A DNA stretch of 64,000 nucleotides. Origin: Leucaena leucocephala. Its lineage: Eukaryota > Streptophyta > Magnoliopsida > Fabales > Fabaceae. Location of the stretch: contig CM073542.1 in assembly GCA_037074615.1 (NCBI GenBank), forward strand, positions 22,267,568 to 22,331,567, written 5' to 3'. The notes under the pieces are model-generated. The model was not told the DNA's origin and did not search any database. It was given only the letters and a program-made list of their open reading frames with translations. This document shows, piece by piece, positions 33,023 to 46,700 of this stretch. The position numbers and the translations under genes are program-made. Positions within the stretch are counted from its first letter, which is position 1; each line of letters begins with the position of its first letter.

Positions 33023-35146
33023 TCAACTGCAATAGCTCTCTGCTTCCTCATCAAGATGATCTATAAAAGGCAAAAGATCATCTTTTTCCATGTGAATGGT
33101 AAGATTTGCAAGACATTCATTGACAGATTGTATTTGCCAGTGTAAATCGTCTTCAACAAAGAAAGAATGGATTTTCTGGTCAATCTCAATCCAACTACAG
33201 CCAGGTCTCTTCTTTAGCCCAAGCTCTCTCATCTTTAATTTTACCTTCCGCACCTCATCCCATTTCTGAACAGAAGCATAAAGGCTCGATAACATAATAT
33301 AGGTTGAATGATCATCCGGGTCCTTATCAACAAGTGTTTCTGCAATTTTAATGCCTAAATTGAAATCTCTGTGCAAACGACATGCAGAAAATAATGTGCT
33401 TAACAACCATGCATCATCCCTGATTTCTGGGTTTCTTTGCAGAATCTCATAAGCTTCATGCAATCTTCCAGCACGTCCGAGAAGATCAATGAAACATGAA
33501 TAGTGTTCAACTCGAGGTTTAATGCCATAAACATCGATCATTTGGTTGAACAGAGAAAACCCTTCATCAACCAACCCAGAATGACTGCAAGCAGATAATA
33601 TGGCAAGAAAGGCAACTCTGTCAGGTTTCACGTTGAGCCGCTTCATTTCGGCGAAAAGCTCCAAGGCTTCGAATACACGACCATGAGATCCATATGCGGT
33701 GATCATGGAAGTCCAGGATACCAGATCTCTCTCTGGTAAGCACTTGAAAATACTAAATGCTTCATCTACAGCACCACACTTCGCATACATGTCAAGGAGA
33801 GCCCCCATAACCACTTCATTGTTTTTGAACTTCTTCTCAATGATGAGATTGTGAATCTCCTTACCCTTTTCTAGTGCTGCTAGTTGTGAGCACGCTGCTA
33901 AAACACTGGTAAAAGTAATAGCATCTGGTTCAACATGAGCTTCTTTCATTTGACTAAAGATGCTAAGGGCTTCGAAATACATCCCTGCAGTCACATATCC
34001 TGAAATCATAACATTCCAAGCAACTGAACTTGTCTTTGGTGTTGTTGTAAAAACATTTTCAGCTGACTTGACCTTACCACATTTGAAGTATAGATCCATG
34101 AGTGAGCTATTGATAAAACTATCGGGCTGTATTCTGTTTCGTAGTATGTAACCATGTATCAGTGTACCCTCATGAAGCCGGGCTGACCGTGAACAAGCCA
34201 TTATCATGCTGCTTATAGTAGTCAAGCTTGGGTTTAGACCCTCATTATTCATCCTATTAAAAAGTTTAATACATGAAATACTGTCACCTTTCAAACCATA
34301 ACCAGCAATCATGGAATTCCAAGCAACTATAGTCTTTCTTGGCATTTGCTCAAAAACCTCTATGGCGATTTCTAGACCACCACATTTTCCATACATGTCA
34401 ACAAGTGCAGAGCTAACAAAGCTATCCGAAAGAAACACACTACTTACCAATTCTTTATGAATTTTCCTTCCCCTGTCTAAGTCCAAAAGTCTAGCACATG
34501 ATGCAATAGCAGTAGTGATTGTCACGGAATCGGGGGCAAAACCACATCTTCTCATCACCTCAAAATATTGTAATGCCTCTTCAAACTTTCCACTTTGGTA
34601 ATAGCAAGAAATTACAGAATTCCAACATGCTACATCCTTATCAGGCATTTCATCAAACACCTGGATCGCATACTCAAATGCATTGCATTTGGCATACATA
34701 CTCAAAAGAGAGCTTCCAACTACAACATCCGTTATAAACCCAGTTTTTATCAAACATGCATGAAAAGTTTTTCCACAACCAATTCTACCCTTTGCTCCAC
34801 AGGCCTTAAGAACACTGGGGTACGTGTAAAAATCAGGCTTTAAGTAAGGGTAAACTAATAACTTCTCAAAGAGGTCTAGCGCTTCAGTGTACATAAAATT
34901 CTTAGTGTAAGCCGCCAACAGGCAGTTCCATAAAGATATCTCATATGTGTTTTCAACTGGATGAAAAACATGCTTTGCATAATCATACAAGTGGGCAGAG
35001 AAGTAAAGATTAATTAGGTCCTTGCATAAGGCAACATCATTCTGTAAGCCTAAAGTGACAACCTTTTGATGAATGAGCTTCCCTTGCTTCAGTGACTTGG
35101 AAATAATGCAGGATCTCAAAAGGAGTAGCAGTTTCCCCTTGTCCAT
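33023..35146 (-). CDS. PLS-class PPR protein (At5g27110 type)
   Basis: Single-exon gene of 707 residues. Pentatricopeptide repeat proteins bind organellar RNA and act in editing, splicing or stabilisation. From about residue 40 to 600 come alternating P, L and S motifs, with recurrent ALVDMYGKCG, VAWNSMIAGYG, PDAITFTSVLAACS and YAKCGAVDEA units. An E-type region follows (LLGRAGRLHEAYEIL, STLFSACRLH, YASVQKWDEVRKVKLKMREL, KRPGCSWIEI). No DYW domain follows, so it ends as an E-class protein. The whole length resembles the Arabidopsis protein At5g27110 (MDKGKLLLLLRSC start; HYSCFIDLLGRAGRLHEAYE), annotated as mitochondrial. Its RNA target is unknown. Confidence 0.93.
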   Translation of the reverse strand: MDKGKLLLLLRSCIISKSLKQGKLIHQKVVTLGLQNDVALCKDLINLYFSAHLYDYAKHVFHPVENTYEISLWNCLLAAYTKNFMYTEALDLFEKLLVYPYLKPDFYTYPSVLKACGAKGRIGCGKTFHACLIKTGFITDVVVGSSLLSMYAKCNAFEYAIQVFDEMPDKDVACWNSVISCYYQSGKFEEALQYFEVMRRCGFAPDSVTITTAIASCARLLDLDRGRKIHKELVSSVFLSDSFVSSALVDMYGKCGGLEIAIEVFEQMPRKTIVAWNSMIAGYGLKGDSISCIKLFNRMNNEGLNPSLTTISSMIMACSRSARLHEGTLIHGYILRNRIQPDSFINSSLMDLYFKCGKVKSAENVFTTTPKTSSVAWNVMISGYVTAGMYFEALSIFSQMKEAHVEPDAITFTSVLAACSQLAALEKGKEIHNLIIEKKFKNNEVVMGALLDMYAKCGAVDEAFSIFKCLPERDLVSWTSMITAYGSHGRVFEALELFAEMKRLNVKPDRVAFLAILSACSHSGLVDEGFSLFNQMIDVYGIKPRVEHYSCFIDLLGRAGRLHEAYEILQRNPEIRDDAWLLSTLFSACRLHRDFNLGIKIAETLVDKDPDDHSTYIMLSSLYASVQKWDEVRKVKLKMRELGLKKRPGCSWIEIDQKIHSFFVEDDLHWQIQSVNECLANLTIHMEKDDLLPFIDHLDEEAESYCS

Positions 35147-35902
35147 TCAATAAAGGAATGAAGGGACAATAGATTTTGAAATCAATCTAAATAAGCATGA
35201 ATAGGAATGGAAGGAACAAAGAAATGTAAAAGGTGAAACCATGGAGAATCAAGCGTTCGAATTCAGCGCGTGGAGGGGGATTAGGATACAGGAGGCAAAA
35301 ACGACGCATCAGTAAAGGAAGCAATAGCAGGTAGAGTAGCATAACTTGCCATGCTTGGAGGCTTATGGAACTTCATATGTTTCAGAACTGAAGCTTCCGA
35401 TTAACAACAAGTCATGAAAGAGAGTGGAGTTTAAGCTTCCCGAACCAGAGAGAGGAGTTTTACCGGAGAAAGAATCAAAAGCACCAATACCGAACTGTAG
35501 ATGAAGACACGGTACCTTACCGCAACCTCAAATATAATGCACGAAGCTCAGGGGAAGAGTTGCTTTTTCTCAGACTCCAAGTCACTCTTGCGAGCAACCG
35601 TCGAGTTCTCGGGCCTCACGACCAGAGATCTCTGATATCATGTGGAGGGAACGGCGGCAATACGAAATTGTAAAGCGGCTTCGATCCCTCTCGTTCAGGA
35701 CCCATGGCTTCAGTCCTTGGTTGGCAAATTTTTAATGAACTTTTTTACAAGCATATATTCAAACATAAATTATATCCCATTCACATTCCTAACACGGTTG
35801 ATGTAGTGGGGCGGGGGTTAATACTTTGCCATCTATAACCAACCGAAGTTTGAATGGGGCAGTATCCATGCCTCTAATAGGAGCGCATCTAAGTGTAGAA
35901 TA
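35147..35902. other. PPR 5' flank and spacer
   Basis: 35160-35740 is relatively GC-rich, so it is probably the PPR gene's 5' leader and promoter. A splice-donor-like CTTACC on the plus strand (about 35516-35521) allows a leader intron, but none is proven. Confidence 0.4.
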
Positions 35903-36638
35903 GCTGTACTTAGGGGTCTGCATGGCTGGGTAGGACAAGGTAGCTCTCCCTCCTTCTTGCCTTATCCAAACAAAAAAGATATGTATTATATTTTATAATT
36001 TGATTGGCATTAACTACTAAAAATTTTAATAATTTTAGGTAGAGTATAAATAGATTTATATGCTCTAATTGTAACTCTATTTATGTTATAAAAAAAATCT
36101 ATAATCATAAATTTATAAAATAATATTATATTTATATATTAAATAATATATATAATCTATTAAAAATAAGATAACTAAAAGATAGTAATTAAAGTCTTCA
36201 AGTTCATTATGTATAAAAAAAAGATTGAAATATGTAGGTAGTTATATATCTATAGCGTTATTATTATACTAATAATCAAATGTTTAACAAATAAAGTATA
36301 AGAGTAACTTCGATATTTACAAAAATATAAGAATTATATTCAATACTTAAAAATAAATAAGTAGAGTTGTTAGTTAAAATAAAAAAAAAATATAGAATTA
36401 TAAATAGAATAAGTTAAGAAAAGAAATAAGTCTGTAAAAAAAATAAAAATAATAATATATATAGCAGATCAAATGGACAGGGTAGCATACTTTACTCAAT
36501 ATTTTACCCTACCCAATACTTGAATTGACCCGACCCTATCTAAATATATTTTAAGTAATTTTTTTGAGCCGAATTGAACAATTTTTCTCCAAACTTAAGT
36601 AGACAAGTTATGAATATTATACACACCCTAACTGTGCT
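35903..36638 (+). mobile_element. Non-autonomous hAT-like element, copy 2
   Basis: A 720-bp element (35911-36630) with termini TAGGGGTCTGCAT and, read inward from the right, TAGGGTGTGTAT. The flanking octamers GCTGTACT and ACTGTGCT match at six of eight positions, consistent with an old 8-bp duplication. The interior aligns with copy 3 in the same direction (AAAAAAAATCTATAATCATAA, TTATAAAATAATATTATATT, AATAAGATAA) and the right subterminal part shares ACCCTACCCAATACTTGA. Non-coding. It lies between the divergent PPR and helicase genes. Confidence 0.7.
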
Positions 36639-37738
36639 TGCAAAAAAATTACATCATATCAAATCCTCACATCCATAATAAAATTTGAATCCATCTAACT
36701 TATCATAACAAATTTAAATATTTCATTATATTTTTATCATAAATTAAGATGAGCTTATGTTCCTAGCCGCTAGTGATGATAAAATAGGAAGAATGATAAC
36801 TATGTATCAAATAAAAAATTAATACTAAATCATGACCTTATTTGAAGTTTGACATTTAAGAAAGATTGACTTAACAATTTTTAAAAAATAGATTTAAATG
36901 TTATATTAACTTCTTTTTCACCATCATCTTTCTCTCTAGAGGAAAGAACTCATGCACTCATCATAAAAGGTGAAACACGTAACTTCATGTTTAAATGAAG
37001 ACTTAAAGGGAGTTAAACCGCTCCAACATATTGATATCATAACTATCTATATATAATTTCTTATAAAATAAGCGAAAATTGATGTCTGGCATTAGAAGGT
37101 TAAAATATTATAATTATAGATTTCATTTATTACAGCTTTTTAGGACGTGTTTAGTAGTTAAAAAGTGGAACAAAAAATCCACTTTTATCATGCTCAATTT
37201 CTTATATTTTAAATTATTTTAATTTTATATAAAAATTAGAAATTAAAATAATAAAAATAGAAATAATTTTTTTTACATCATTTTACTCTAATTATAAAAA
37301 TTTTAAATAACTTTAACCCTTCTAAAATTATAAAAGAATATTTTAAATTATTTTATTTTAAATTATAAAAATATATATTTTTATTTTTATAAATAAATTT
37401 TTAAATCATATTTTTATCTTAATTTCACTTTCGCCCCTCCAATTCCACTTTCATTTCTATAAAAAAATTATCCTTCCTATAGTTTGAAACAAAGTGGAAA
37501 ACGCAAGCTATTCCAAATGTTATATGCTTTGCAGCCGAAGATGAAACGTAGGGCAAAATAAAAGCACCGGAAACAATGAAAGCAATGCGCCATAACTTGA
37601 AGAAGGCCTTGCCGACTCCGTACACGACTGAGTTTCTTAGACTATCATTCTCCTTCGTCCTTCTATTTCTTCTTCATCGTCAACCTTAGCCTCCCTTCAG
37701 TCTCATTTGGAACCCTCGGTAAGATTTTTACAAATACA
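36639..37738. other. Spacer and helicase 5' flank
   Basis: AT-rich to about 37440. The part from 37490 on is richer in GC and should hold the promoter and leader of the rightward helicase gene; no clear TATA box is seen. An imperfect inverted pair (AAAAAGTGGAAC at about 37158 and AGTGGAA complements near 37430-37500) may mark another tiny transposon, not proven. Confidence 0.35.
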
Positions 37739-40700
37739 ATGACAAAGAGAGGACGCGCCGGGATGGGACTTCCACTCCAAAGGCAGAATCCTAAAGTTGA
37801 TGAGCCCACGCGGATTCGACTTAAGGAGATATTACAGGAGTTCAAGAAATCCAATGAGAAAGGTATTGCAGGATTTTCGAATGCCCCATGATTTGGTGGT
37901 GTATGCATTTGTTGTGTGATGGAGATACATGATTTGGGATCGTCATACGTATGCTTTGAGATAAGAAAACGACGAGCTTGATTATTGGTTGTTAGATTTT
38001 TAATTTCTTTTGTAATTTATTCTTTATAGTTTATTGAATTATGTTAGAGGGCTTGTCAACAGTGATTCTCCTGTTTCTTACGTCCGCCTGGTTTGCTTAA
38101 TTTCCTTGTATGTTTCTGACTGAGTGCATCTATTCATATAATTCGCAGAATACAAGTTTGATGCCACTTTATCCAAAAATGAACGTGCTTTAGTGCATCA
38201 AATATCCCAAAAACTGGGTATGAAATCCAAAAGTTCTGGGTGAGTGTTACTGACAGTATTCGTTAGATTTTACATTTCATGTTGCAAGAATTGTGGTCTC
38301 TGTTTTTTCCCCCAATGGTGTTGGTGCTATTTTCACATTCTTACGTTCAATGTGCTCTTTATTTTCTTTTTCATGGATTCTAAATTTTGTACAGGACAGC
38401 AAAACAACGTCGAATATCTGTCTTCAAAACAGTAAAAAAAGTTGAAAAGGTTGACACTGCTAAAGGAATAGAAAGTCTTCCATATTTTGCATTTTCCGAA
38501 GAGGCACAAGAGGTATTAGGGGGTCTATTTGCCCATTATCCACCTGGTGATGGAGACTTGCTGGAAGGGATGGTTGGAAGACGTAATGACAAAGCTGATA
38601 AAGCAAAACAAAATAAAGATGATGCTTTCTGCAAGCCGTCCATGAGAAAAGATGAAATCAGTCAGAAATTGGAAGCATTTTCTTCTAGATTGAAGACAAC
38701 CCCCAAATTACGACAGGTTCTATTATTTCCTTCCCCACGTTACAGACCGTTATGAGTTCCATCGTGTACATGACATGTTGTTACTCTTCTTCCTGCACCC
38801 ATTTACAGCGCTTACTGGATAATAGTCTTGTCAGTGAATGGTTTCTTTGAATTCTGATCTTGCAGATCGCAACACAGAGGTCTAAGCTTCCAATTGCAGC
38901 ATTCAAGGATGTAATCTCATCAACTGTTGAATCTCATCAGGTTATTCAAATGTTTTGACTTGAGTCTTCCCACCCCTCCCAAAAAAAAAAAAAGAACACT
39001 TCTTGATTGCAGATTGCATGGTTAAGGTCTTAAAAAAGTTCATTGGTATTTTAACTATTTACATTCAGTTGGGTAATATTTTGGTTATTATCTAGCCAAA
39101 TTTGAAAATTAGATTTCTTCTTTGGTCTTATTGGTCTTCTTGTGTGTTTTGAAGCAGGTAGTTCTCATATCTGGTGAGACTGGTTGTGGAAAGACCACAC
39201 AGGTTATAATTCTTTGCTTTATCTCAATTATACCACAACTACATATAGTATATAATTTGTCTCCTTCAAAACAATCATTTTTTTGCTTTTTTATATTCTT
39301 GTGATTTGTCATTTAAGATATATTTTTGTTGTGTGACTGTTCCTCCCCCCTTTTTCTTTAAGCAGTTCTTTTCTTTACACTAGGAAGTGATCTTAAAATG
39401 ATATGTAAGGTCTCTTCAACATCATATTTGTCTAATTGAAGCTTAGTTTTTATCTTATACTTCTAATATGTTCTTTGATGGGAAGTTGATTACCATCGTC
39501 ATTTGACCTAGTGGAGGTATATATGATCAGGCTACATTTAAGCTATTTAACCAATCTCCCTCAATGTGTCTTAGATTGATTGAGTTGATCTTGATGGGTT
39601 CTATAGTATGTATGAAGTTATTTTGGGAACGAAGCATTTGAAGCATTTCTTCCCCGCATTTTTTCTTTTTTTAATTATAGAATTCTGCATAGGAAGAGGC
39701 AGGAATAACCAATTGAAACTACGAATAATGATAGACAATTAAGTGAGGAAAGGAAGAAAGCATATACTTTGAAAGTTATAGCTCATAACAAAGAACTAGT
39801 AAGCCATAATTGCTGTGTATTTAGACAAAGACAGACAATCAAAATGCGTGGGAACTTATAAATTAAGCGCCAGAATGTGGTCAAGTGGTTTGGACAGCTT
39901 CTTTTGCTAAGTGGCAAAAATCATTCGGTATCATGGCATTGTTTGTTCACCTTGGGCAATGTCATGTAATGGGATGAGGATATAACTGACTCCTTGAAAG
40001 AATTGTGATGATGAGGCAGCAGTGAGTTGTAAGCTGAAGATCTAGAAATGGGCTATACTTCAGTCTTACTGCTTGAGGACGCTTTGGCCTTTAGGAGTTG
40101 TAAGAATTTATGAGGATGTCGATTTGATAACTTGAGGGAATGATGCATGCAAAACACCCTTCATTTTCTCTCACGTTATATAATATGTATGTATCTTGTG
40201 TATTTTGAGCAGTTAGTTTGGTTTGGAAATTTCCCCCCAATGAACTGATTGGTTCATACATAGAAAAAAGTGAAGTAAATATTAATACGTTTAGATTGGC
40301 TTTTGAGATGCTTGGTTTAATGAGTCTTGATTGATTTTGAACACCCTTGTAGGGAATGGCAACGAATAATGTAGGAACTAAATTTGGTTGAAGATGGGTG
40401 ATAGGAACAAGATTAGGTAGTATAAAGTTGGAGAGAATAGTGTGAATCTTGGACTCTTGTTAAGTAATTATCAATTTACAATCTTGTTCTATTTCTTTTG
40501 TGTTCGAAGAATAGGTTTTTGAATTTGACTGGTTCCTATGTATTGCCTTAGTTGTTATAATTAACTTCGTATTGGGCTTCTGTGGTTATAATTGTTAATG
40601 TGCTACAAAGTTCTTGATATTTCATGATCTTGGGTTTGACTTTGACTCAGATACTTTTATCTCTTTGTACAGGCAAAGATCTCTTAAGCTTTTGTGCTTT

Positions 40701-43700
40701 GTGAACCATTATCCATTTTCTTTGTGATTGTCATGATTAACTTAATATTATTGTGATTCAGGTTCCACAATATATTTTGGATCATAGCTGGGGTAAGGGT
40801 GAGGTATGTAAAGTAGTTTGCACTCAACCTCGACGTATCTCTGCAATTTCAGGTCAGCAACTCGTGCACCATAGTCATACACATTTTTATATTGATATGC
40901 ATTGATTTATAATCTTTTTTTACTTATGAATTATTTTCACCTTGTTTTGGCATGCAGTTGCTGAGAGAATTGCTAGTGAGAGAGGTGAGACCATTGGAGA
41001 AAATATTGGTTACAAGGTAATTCTTTGTTGATGTATTTATGAGTTCATCTTGTTTTGGATTCAATAATTGCACGGGAATATTGGTTTGAAAATTTTTAAA
41101 ATTGGACCAGTACTGCTTCAAGCGAAAAGCACGCGCACATGGTGTATATCTCATTTAATTATTAGATTTTCCAGGATTCCACTGTCATGTTAAAGGTTCA
41201 TAAGTGGTTTTTGCACTCAGAAAAGTTTGCATTATATTACAAAATTAGCATATACCATGATTTTCAAACACAATATTATCAACTTGATTGCTTGCCTTAT
41301 CATGTGATATCTATATGGTAATTGTTTTTAATTTAATGGTTGGATTAATGAATGTTACATACTGTAGTGTAATTTCAAGCTGTGAACCATAGAAGAGGGT
41401 CAGGTCTTTTATTGAGTGCACATGTCACGTGATGATAAAATAATAGTAATTATGCTTTCTGAAATTGAAATCTAGATACGGTTAGAGAGCAAAGGTGGAA
41501 AGAATTCATCAGTCATGCTATGTACAACTGGAATTTTGTTGAGGGTCATGTGCTCGTTTTCTAAAAGTTTGAGTAGATCAAAGATAGGAACCATGAAGAA
41601 CTACAAATTCGAGATCACTCACATAATTATGGTACTTCTCTTTTCTTTGATTTACTTTTTTTTTTTCAGCTAGAAGCATGATACGTGTTAATGGCTCTCA
41701 ATTTTGCTTATGCTTTTTTCACCTTAAAAGAAATTTCTTAGAAACTGGATTTTGTTCTTATCTTCAGTTGCGATGCCAAATTTTGTCCCTCTATACCCAC
41801 ATGGGCCCTGTAATCCCACATGGCCAAACTATTTAGTCGTCTGTCCCCAAAACAGCATGCTTAGACAACTAAGTTTCGTTAAGGAGATACGTAAATACTG
41901 ACGTTGATCATAGAGTCAAGTTCAGCCATTAAAGCTTTGTTTCAGGACATCATATTAGAACCAGAGCTTAGTCATTAATGCTTTGTTTCAGGGTATTTAT
42001 GCTTTTATTGTGTATTCTTGATAAACCAGTGTTTTGACATAGATGTAGAAGGATCTTAAGCAATTGGCATACGGCTATGATGCATCTATTGATACAAGTG
42101 TGATCTTTCTCACTTTACAACTCTGCTTCATAAAAGAGTATTTGAATATCTCATTATGTATTCGTTTGGAGCCATAAGAAAAATATGAATACATGTTTTG
42201 TTTCCTTGCCCTGGCAAGAAGTTGCAAAACCTGATTAATTTCATTTCTTGTTCAGGACGAAATTCATGAAAGAGACCAGTACTCAGACTTCATGATGGCA
42301 CTTGTTAGGTACAACATGATGGAACATTTGAACTCTAGTGTTGTTTAATACAGATGTATATTATGTTTGTCTGAAACAGATAATTGATATACAGTTGACT
42401 TGTATGTCATAATTTGCAGCACTTATTTAAAACTAATATTGAATGCTTGCCCCTTTTTTTAATTTTTAAATAACATATACTGGAATGATTTTTCCTTCTC
42501 TAACACTTGATTTATGATTGCTGTTTCTCCTCTTTTTCTGCAAGGTGATTCCTTCCTTTTCATGCTTCTCTCTCATCTGCCTTGGATGTTCCTGGAATAT
42601 ATTAGCTTCTCACCATGTATTTTCTCTCCTAAAATATTTTTTTATAGAAAAAGTTGAGATATTATTAATCCTCAAACACTGTGATCTTATCTCACTTCCC
42701 CTGTCATGAATGATTTTTGAAAGGTGATATCCTGAGATGAACATCTGTGAAGCTTTACATTTGATCCCAAGATAAATGTTCATTGACTAAATGAAGATAT
42801 GCCATTTACAACGTTTTTATTACATGATATTTGGATTAATACATTTGCTCCAATGCAACTTACATGCAGAGACATGCTTCCTTCATACCCACACCTTCGC
42901 CTGGTTAGTTTTAAGTTCTTATATTTATATTTATTGCCTTATTTCACTGTCATTCAGTCAAGTGATGCTTTAATTTATTGGAAATTATTCTCTTCCCCCG
43001 CGCGTGTGGTTTTCTTGATATATTTGAACTTCATATTGTCCCTTCCCTCAATCTTTCAGATACTAATGAGTGCTACCATTGATGCTGAAAGATTTTCCCA
43101 ATATTTTGGTGGCTGCCCTGTGATCCATGTTCCAGGGTTTACTCATCCGGTACCTACATAGTTCTAGATTGTGATTAGACTTTTTTCCAATAACATTGTA
43201 TTATAAATTTCTGTGCTCTTTCTTCAGGTTAGAACTTTCTATCTGGAGGATGTGCTTTCTATTATAAAATACAAAGGAGAAAATCATCTTGGTAATGATA
43301 ATGCTACATCAAATAGTGTGACTGACAAGAATGAGTTAAGTGAGGAAGATAAAGTTTCGCTTGATGAAGCTATTCATTTGGCTTGGTCTAATGATGACTG
43401 TGATCCACTCTTGGAGCTGGTTACTTCTAAAGGATCCCCAAATATATTTAATTACCAAGATTCATTGACTGGCCTTACGCCATTAATGGTGTTTGCTGGA
43501 AAAGGAAGGGTGGGTGATATGTGTGTGCTGTTATCTTTTGGGGCAGACTGCCAGATTAGATGCAAAGGTGGAACAACAGCACTGGAGATTGCTGAGCAGG
43601 AAAATCAGCTAGAAACTGCCAAAGTTTTAAAGAAACACATAGATGCTGCATCTTCAAACTCTATGGAAGGGCAGGAGTTACTTGATAAATATCTGACAAC

Positions 43701-46700
43701 AGTCAACCCTGATCTTGTTGATGTTGTTCTTGTAGAGCAGCTGATACGAAAAATATGTATGGACTCAGAGGGTGGAGGTATCCTTGTTTTCCTTCCAGGT
43801 TGGGATGATATAAATAAAACTCGTGAAAAATTGGTCCAATCCCCATTTTTCAATAATTCAAGGTATGTCGTTCTGTCTCTGCATTCAATGATTCCATCAA
43901 AGGAGCAAAAGAAGGCTTTTTTACGCCCACCTCCTGGCTGCCGCAAAATTGTTCTTTCAACCAATATTGCCGAGACTGCCATAACCATTGATGATATTGT
44001 CTATGTTATAGACACTGGGCGGATGAAAGAAAAAAGTTATGATCCATATAGTAATGTCCAAACTCTTCAATCATCTTGGGTTTCAAAGGCAAGTGCTAAG
44101 CAACGGGAGGGACGTGCTGGCCGCTGTCAGCCTGGAATTTGCTATCATTTGTATTCGAAGTATCGAGCAGCTTCCTTGCCTGATTTTCAGGTTCCTGAAT
44201 TAAGAAGAATGCCTATTGAAGAGCTTTGTCTGCAGGTACTACATTTCGCTCTCTAATGATGGAAATTCAATGATAATGTGGGAGACTATTCCCAAAATTT
44301 GGTAATCATGAAAATGCAAGAATGACCTTGAATTCAGCATATTCTATATATTACATTGAATCTGTTGGCTTGACTATTTTTCCTGTTTTAAAATTGTATC
44401 TAACTATCTATTAATGTCTATTCACTGAAAGTTTTTGTTGGGAGTGATTGTGAACATTGATTCTCTAACCTGTTGATTAATAGTTAGTGAAAAAGAACCA
44501 AATTAATTTGTACAAGGAAAAAAAGGAGAAGCAAACCTATCGGTAGGGGCTAAACTGTTTTGTTTTGGTTTTTTTTGCTTGTATTAGGGGGATAAGGTTT
44601 GTTATTGTTATCATCATCGTCTTCATGTCACGAGAAAAAAATTGCAGTAAATAAATTGATTTTATATAAACTGGACTTATTTTCTCCTGTTGCTATTGTT
44701 TACTGCTTTTTTTCCTCTCAGGTGAAAATGATTGATCCAAGCTGCAACATAGAAGAATATTTATCTAAGACACTAGATCCTCCCATTTTTGAGTCTATAC
44801 GAAATGCCATTATAGCTCTTCAAGATATTGGGGCATTATCATTTGATGAAAATCTCACGGAGTTAGGAGAGAAGCTTGGCTCTCTTCCTGTTCACCCCTT
44901 AACAAGCAAGTTAATTTTCTTCGCTATATTGATGAATTGCCTTGATCCAGCATTGACTCTAGCATGTGCTTCTGATTATAGAAATCCATTCACAATTCCC
45001 ATGTCACTTGGGGATAAGAAGAGGGCTGCAGCTGCCAGATTTGAGCTTGCTTCTTTGTATGGGGGTTGTGGCGATCAACTTGCTGTAATAGCTGTATATG
45101 AATGTTGGCATAATGCAAAGACAATGGGTCTGGAGTCATGGTTTTGTTCTCGATACTTTGTGTCCCCAAACACAATGCATATGTTACATGGCTTGCGCAA
45201 GCAACTCCAAAATGAATTAATTCGAAGTGGGCTTGTTCAAGGAGATGTTTCAAGATACAATGTTAATTCACACAACCCTGGCATACTCCATGCAGTATTG
45301 GTTGCGGGTTTGTATCCGAGGGTTGGAAGATTGATAACACCCAAAGGTACAAAGAGAGTTGTTGTGGAGACTGCAAGTGGTTATAAAGTTCGGTTGCATC
45401 AACACTCTGCAAATTTTATGTTGCAATCAAAATTATCTGCTAGTGGTCCATTAATTGTGCTGGATGAGATCACCCGTGGTGATGGTGGTAGTATGTGCAC
45501 AAGAAACTGTACCCTTGTTGGACCACTTCCACTCTTACTGCTTTCAGCAGAGATTGCTGTTGCTCCAGCAGAGGATAGTAATGACGACACCAATGATGAG
45601 GGTGATGACGGGGGCAGTGAATCTGATGGTGTGAGTGAAGATGACATCGAGTTTGATAACAAGCTCAGTGAGCATTGTGAAAATAAGTCCTGTGAACATG
45701 GTGAAGATAAGGTGATGTCTTCTCCTGATAATGCAGTTAGAGTCATCATGGATCGATGGGTTTATTTTGGATCAAGGTCACTCGATGTTGCGCAGTTATA
45801 TTGCTTAAGAGAGCGATTGTCAGCAGCTATATTATACAAAGTAAGTTTTTTCCTCTGCTACTATCATTGAAAGTTATGCCTAGGGGGTTTCTTGGCCCAA
45901 CCTCAATTGGACCAGGGTGGTCAAGACAAAAGGATCATGATAAGGTCAGCCTTGGAGATTATGGCAGAACCTGGCCTGTTTTTAATTAAAAAAGGGTTAA
46001 GGTCTAATTTTGTCTTAGAAGTTTTTGTGTAGGAGTTGTGGGCATATGGAAGTTTTTCTTAGATCAATATCACCCTAAAAGTTACTTTAAAAAAGAAGTA
46101 ATGTTGGCCCTGACTGTTAAAAATATAAATGGTAAACGATAGTTTTTTAATTGTTAGGGCGACTTTATTACCTTTTTTAACACTTTTGAGGTGATATTGA
46201 TTAAAAAAAAAATTTTAGATACCCACGGCTTCTAGGGGAAAACTTCTGGGGTAAAATTGGATTTTAACCTATTAAGAAAAGTTAGACTCATGAAAGGTTT
46301 AATCTTTTTAAGAGAAAAATTATATAATTTTATAATGATTCGTGCACAAATTCTACTTTTTAGGAATTATTTTATACTTTCTTTCAAAGAAAAAGAAAAG
46401 GCCTGGCCAGTTTGGGCACTCACCTGGCCCCACCAGGGCACAGGCTCCAATTTTGAATCCCGGACCCGTTCTCTGGCCTATGAACACCTTTGGTTATGCA
46501 TTCCAATTGCCAGTTGATGATTCTGTTGCTCTACATGACACATTGATTTAATATATATGTAGGTATCACATCCAAGGGAACCTCTTCCTACCCCCTTAGA
46601 AGCATCTATAAATGCTTTAGTGCGCATTCTGTCCAGTGATGGTCTTTTAGGCATGCCACATCAGTTATCAGATATTGGTCAAGCAAACCAAAGGAAATCT

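Noticed and set aside
45870..46560. Open frames in helicase intron 13 as extra exons
   Set aside because: GT-AG sites at 45841 and 46562 keep the helicase frame, and the intervening frames look like dispersed repeat.
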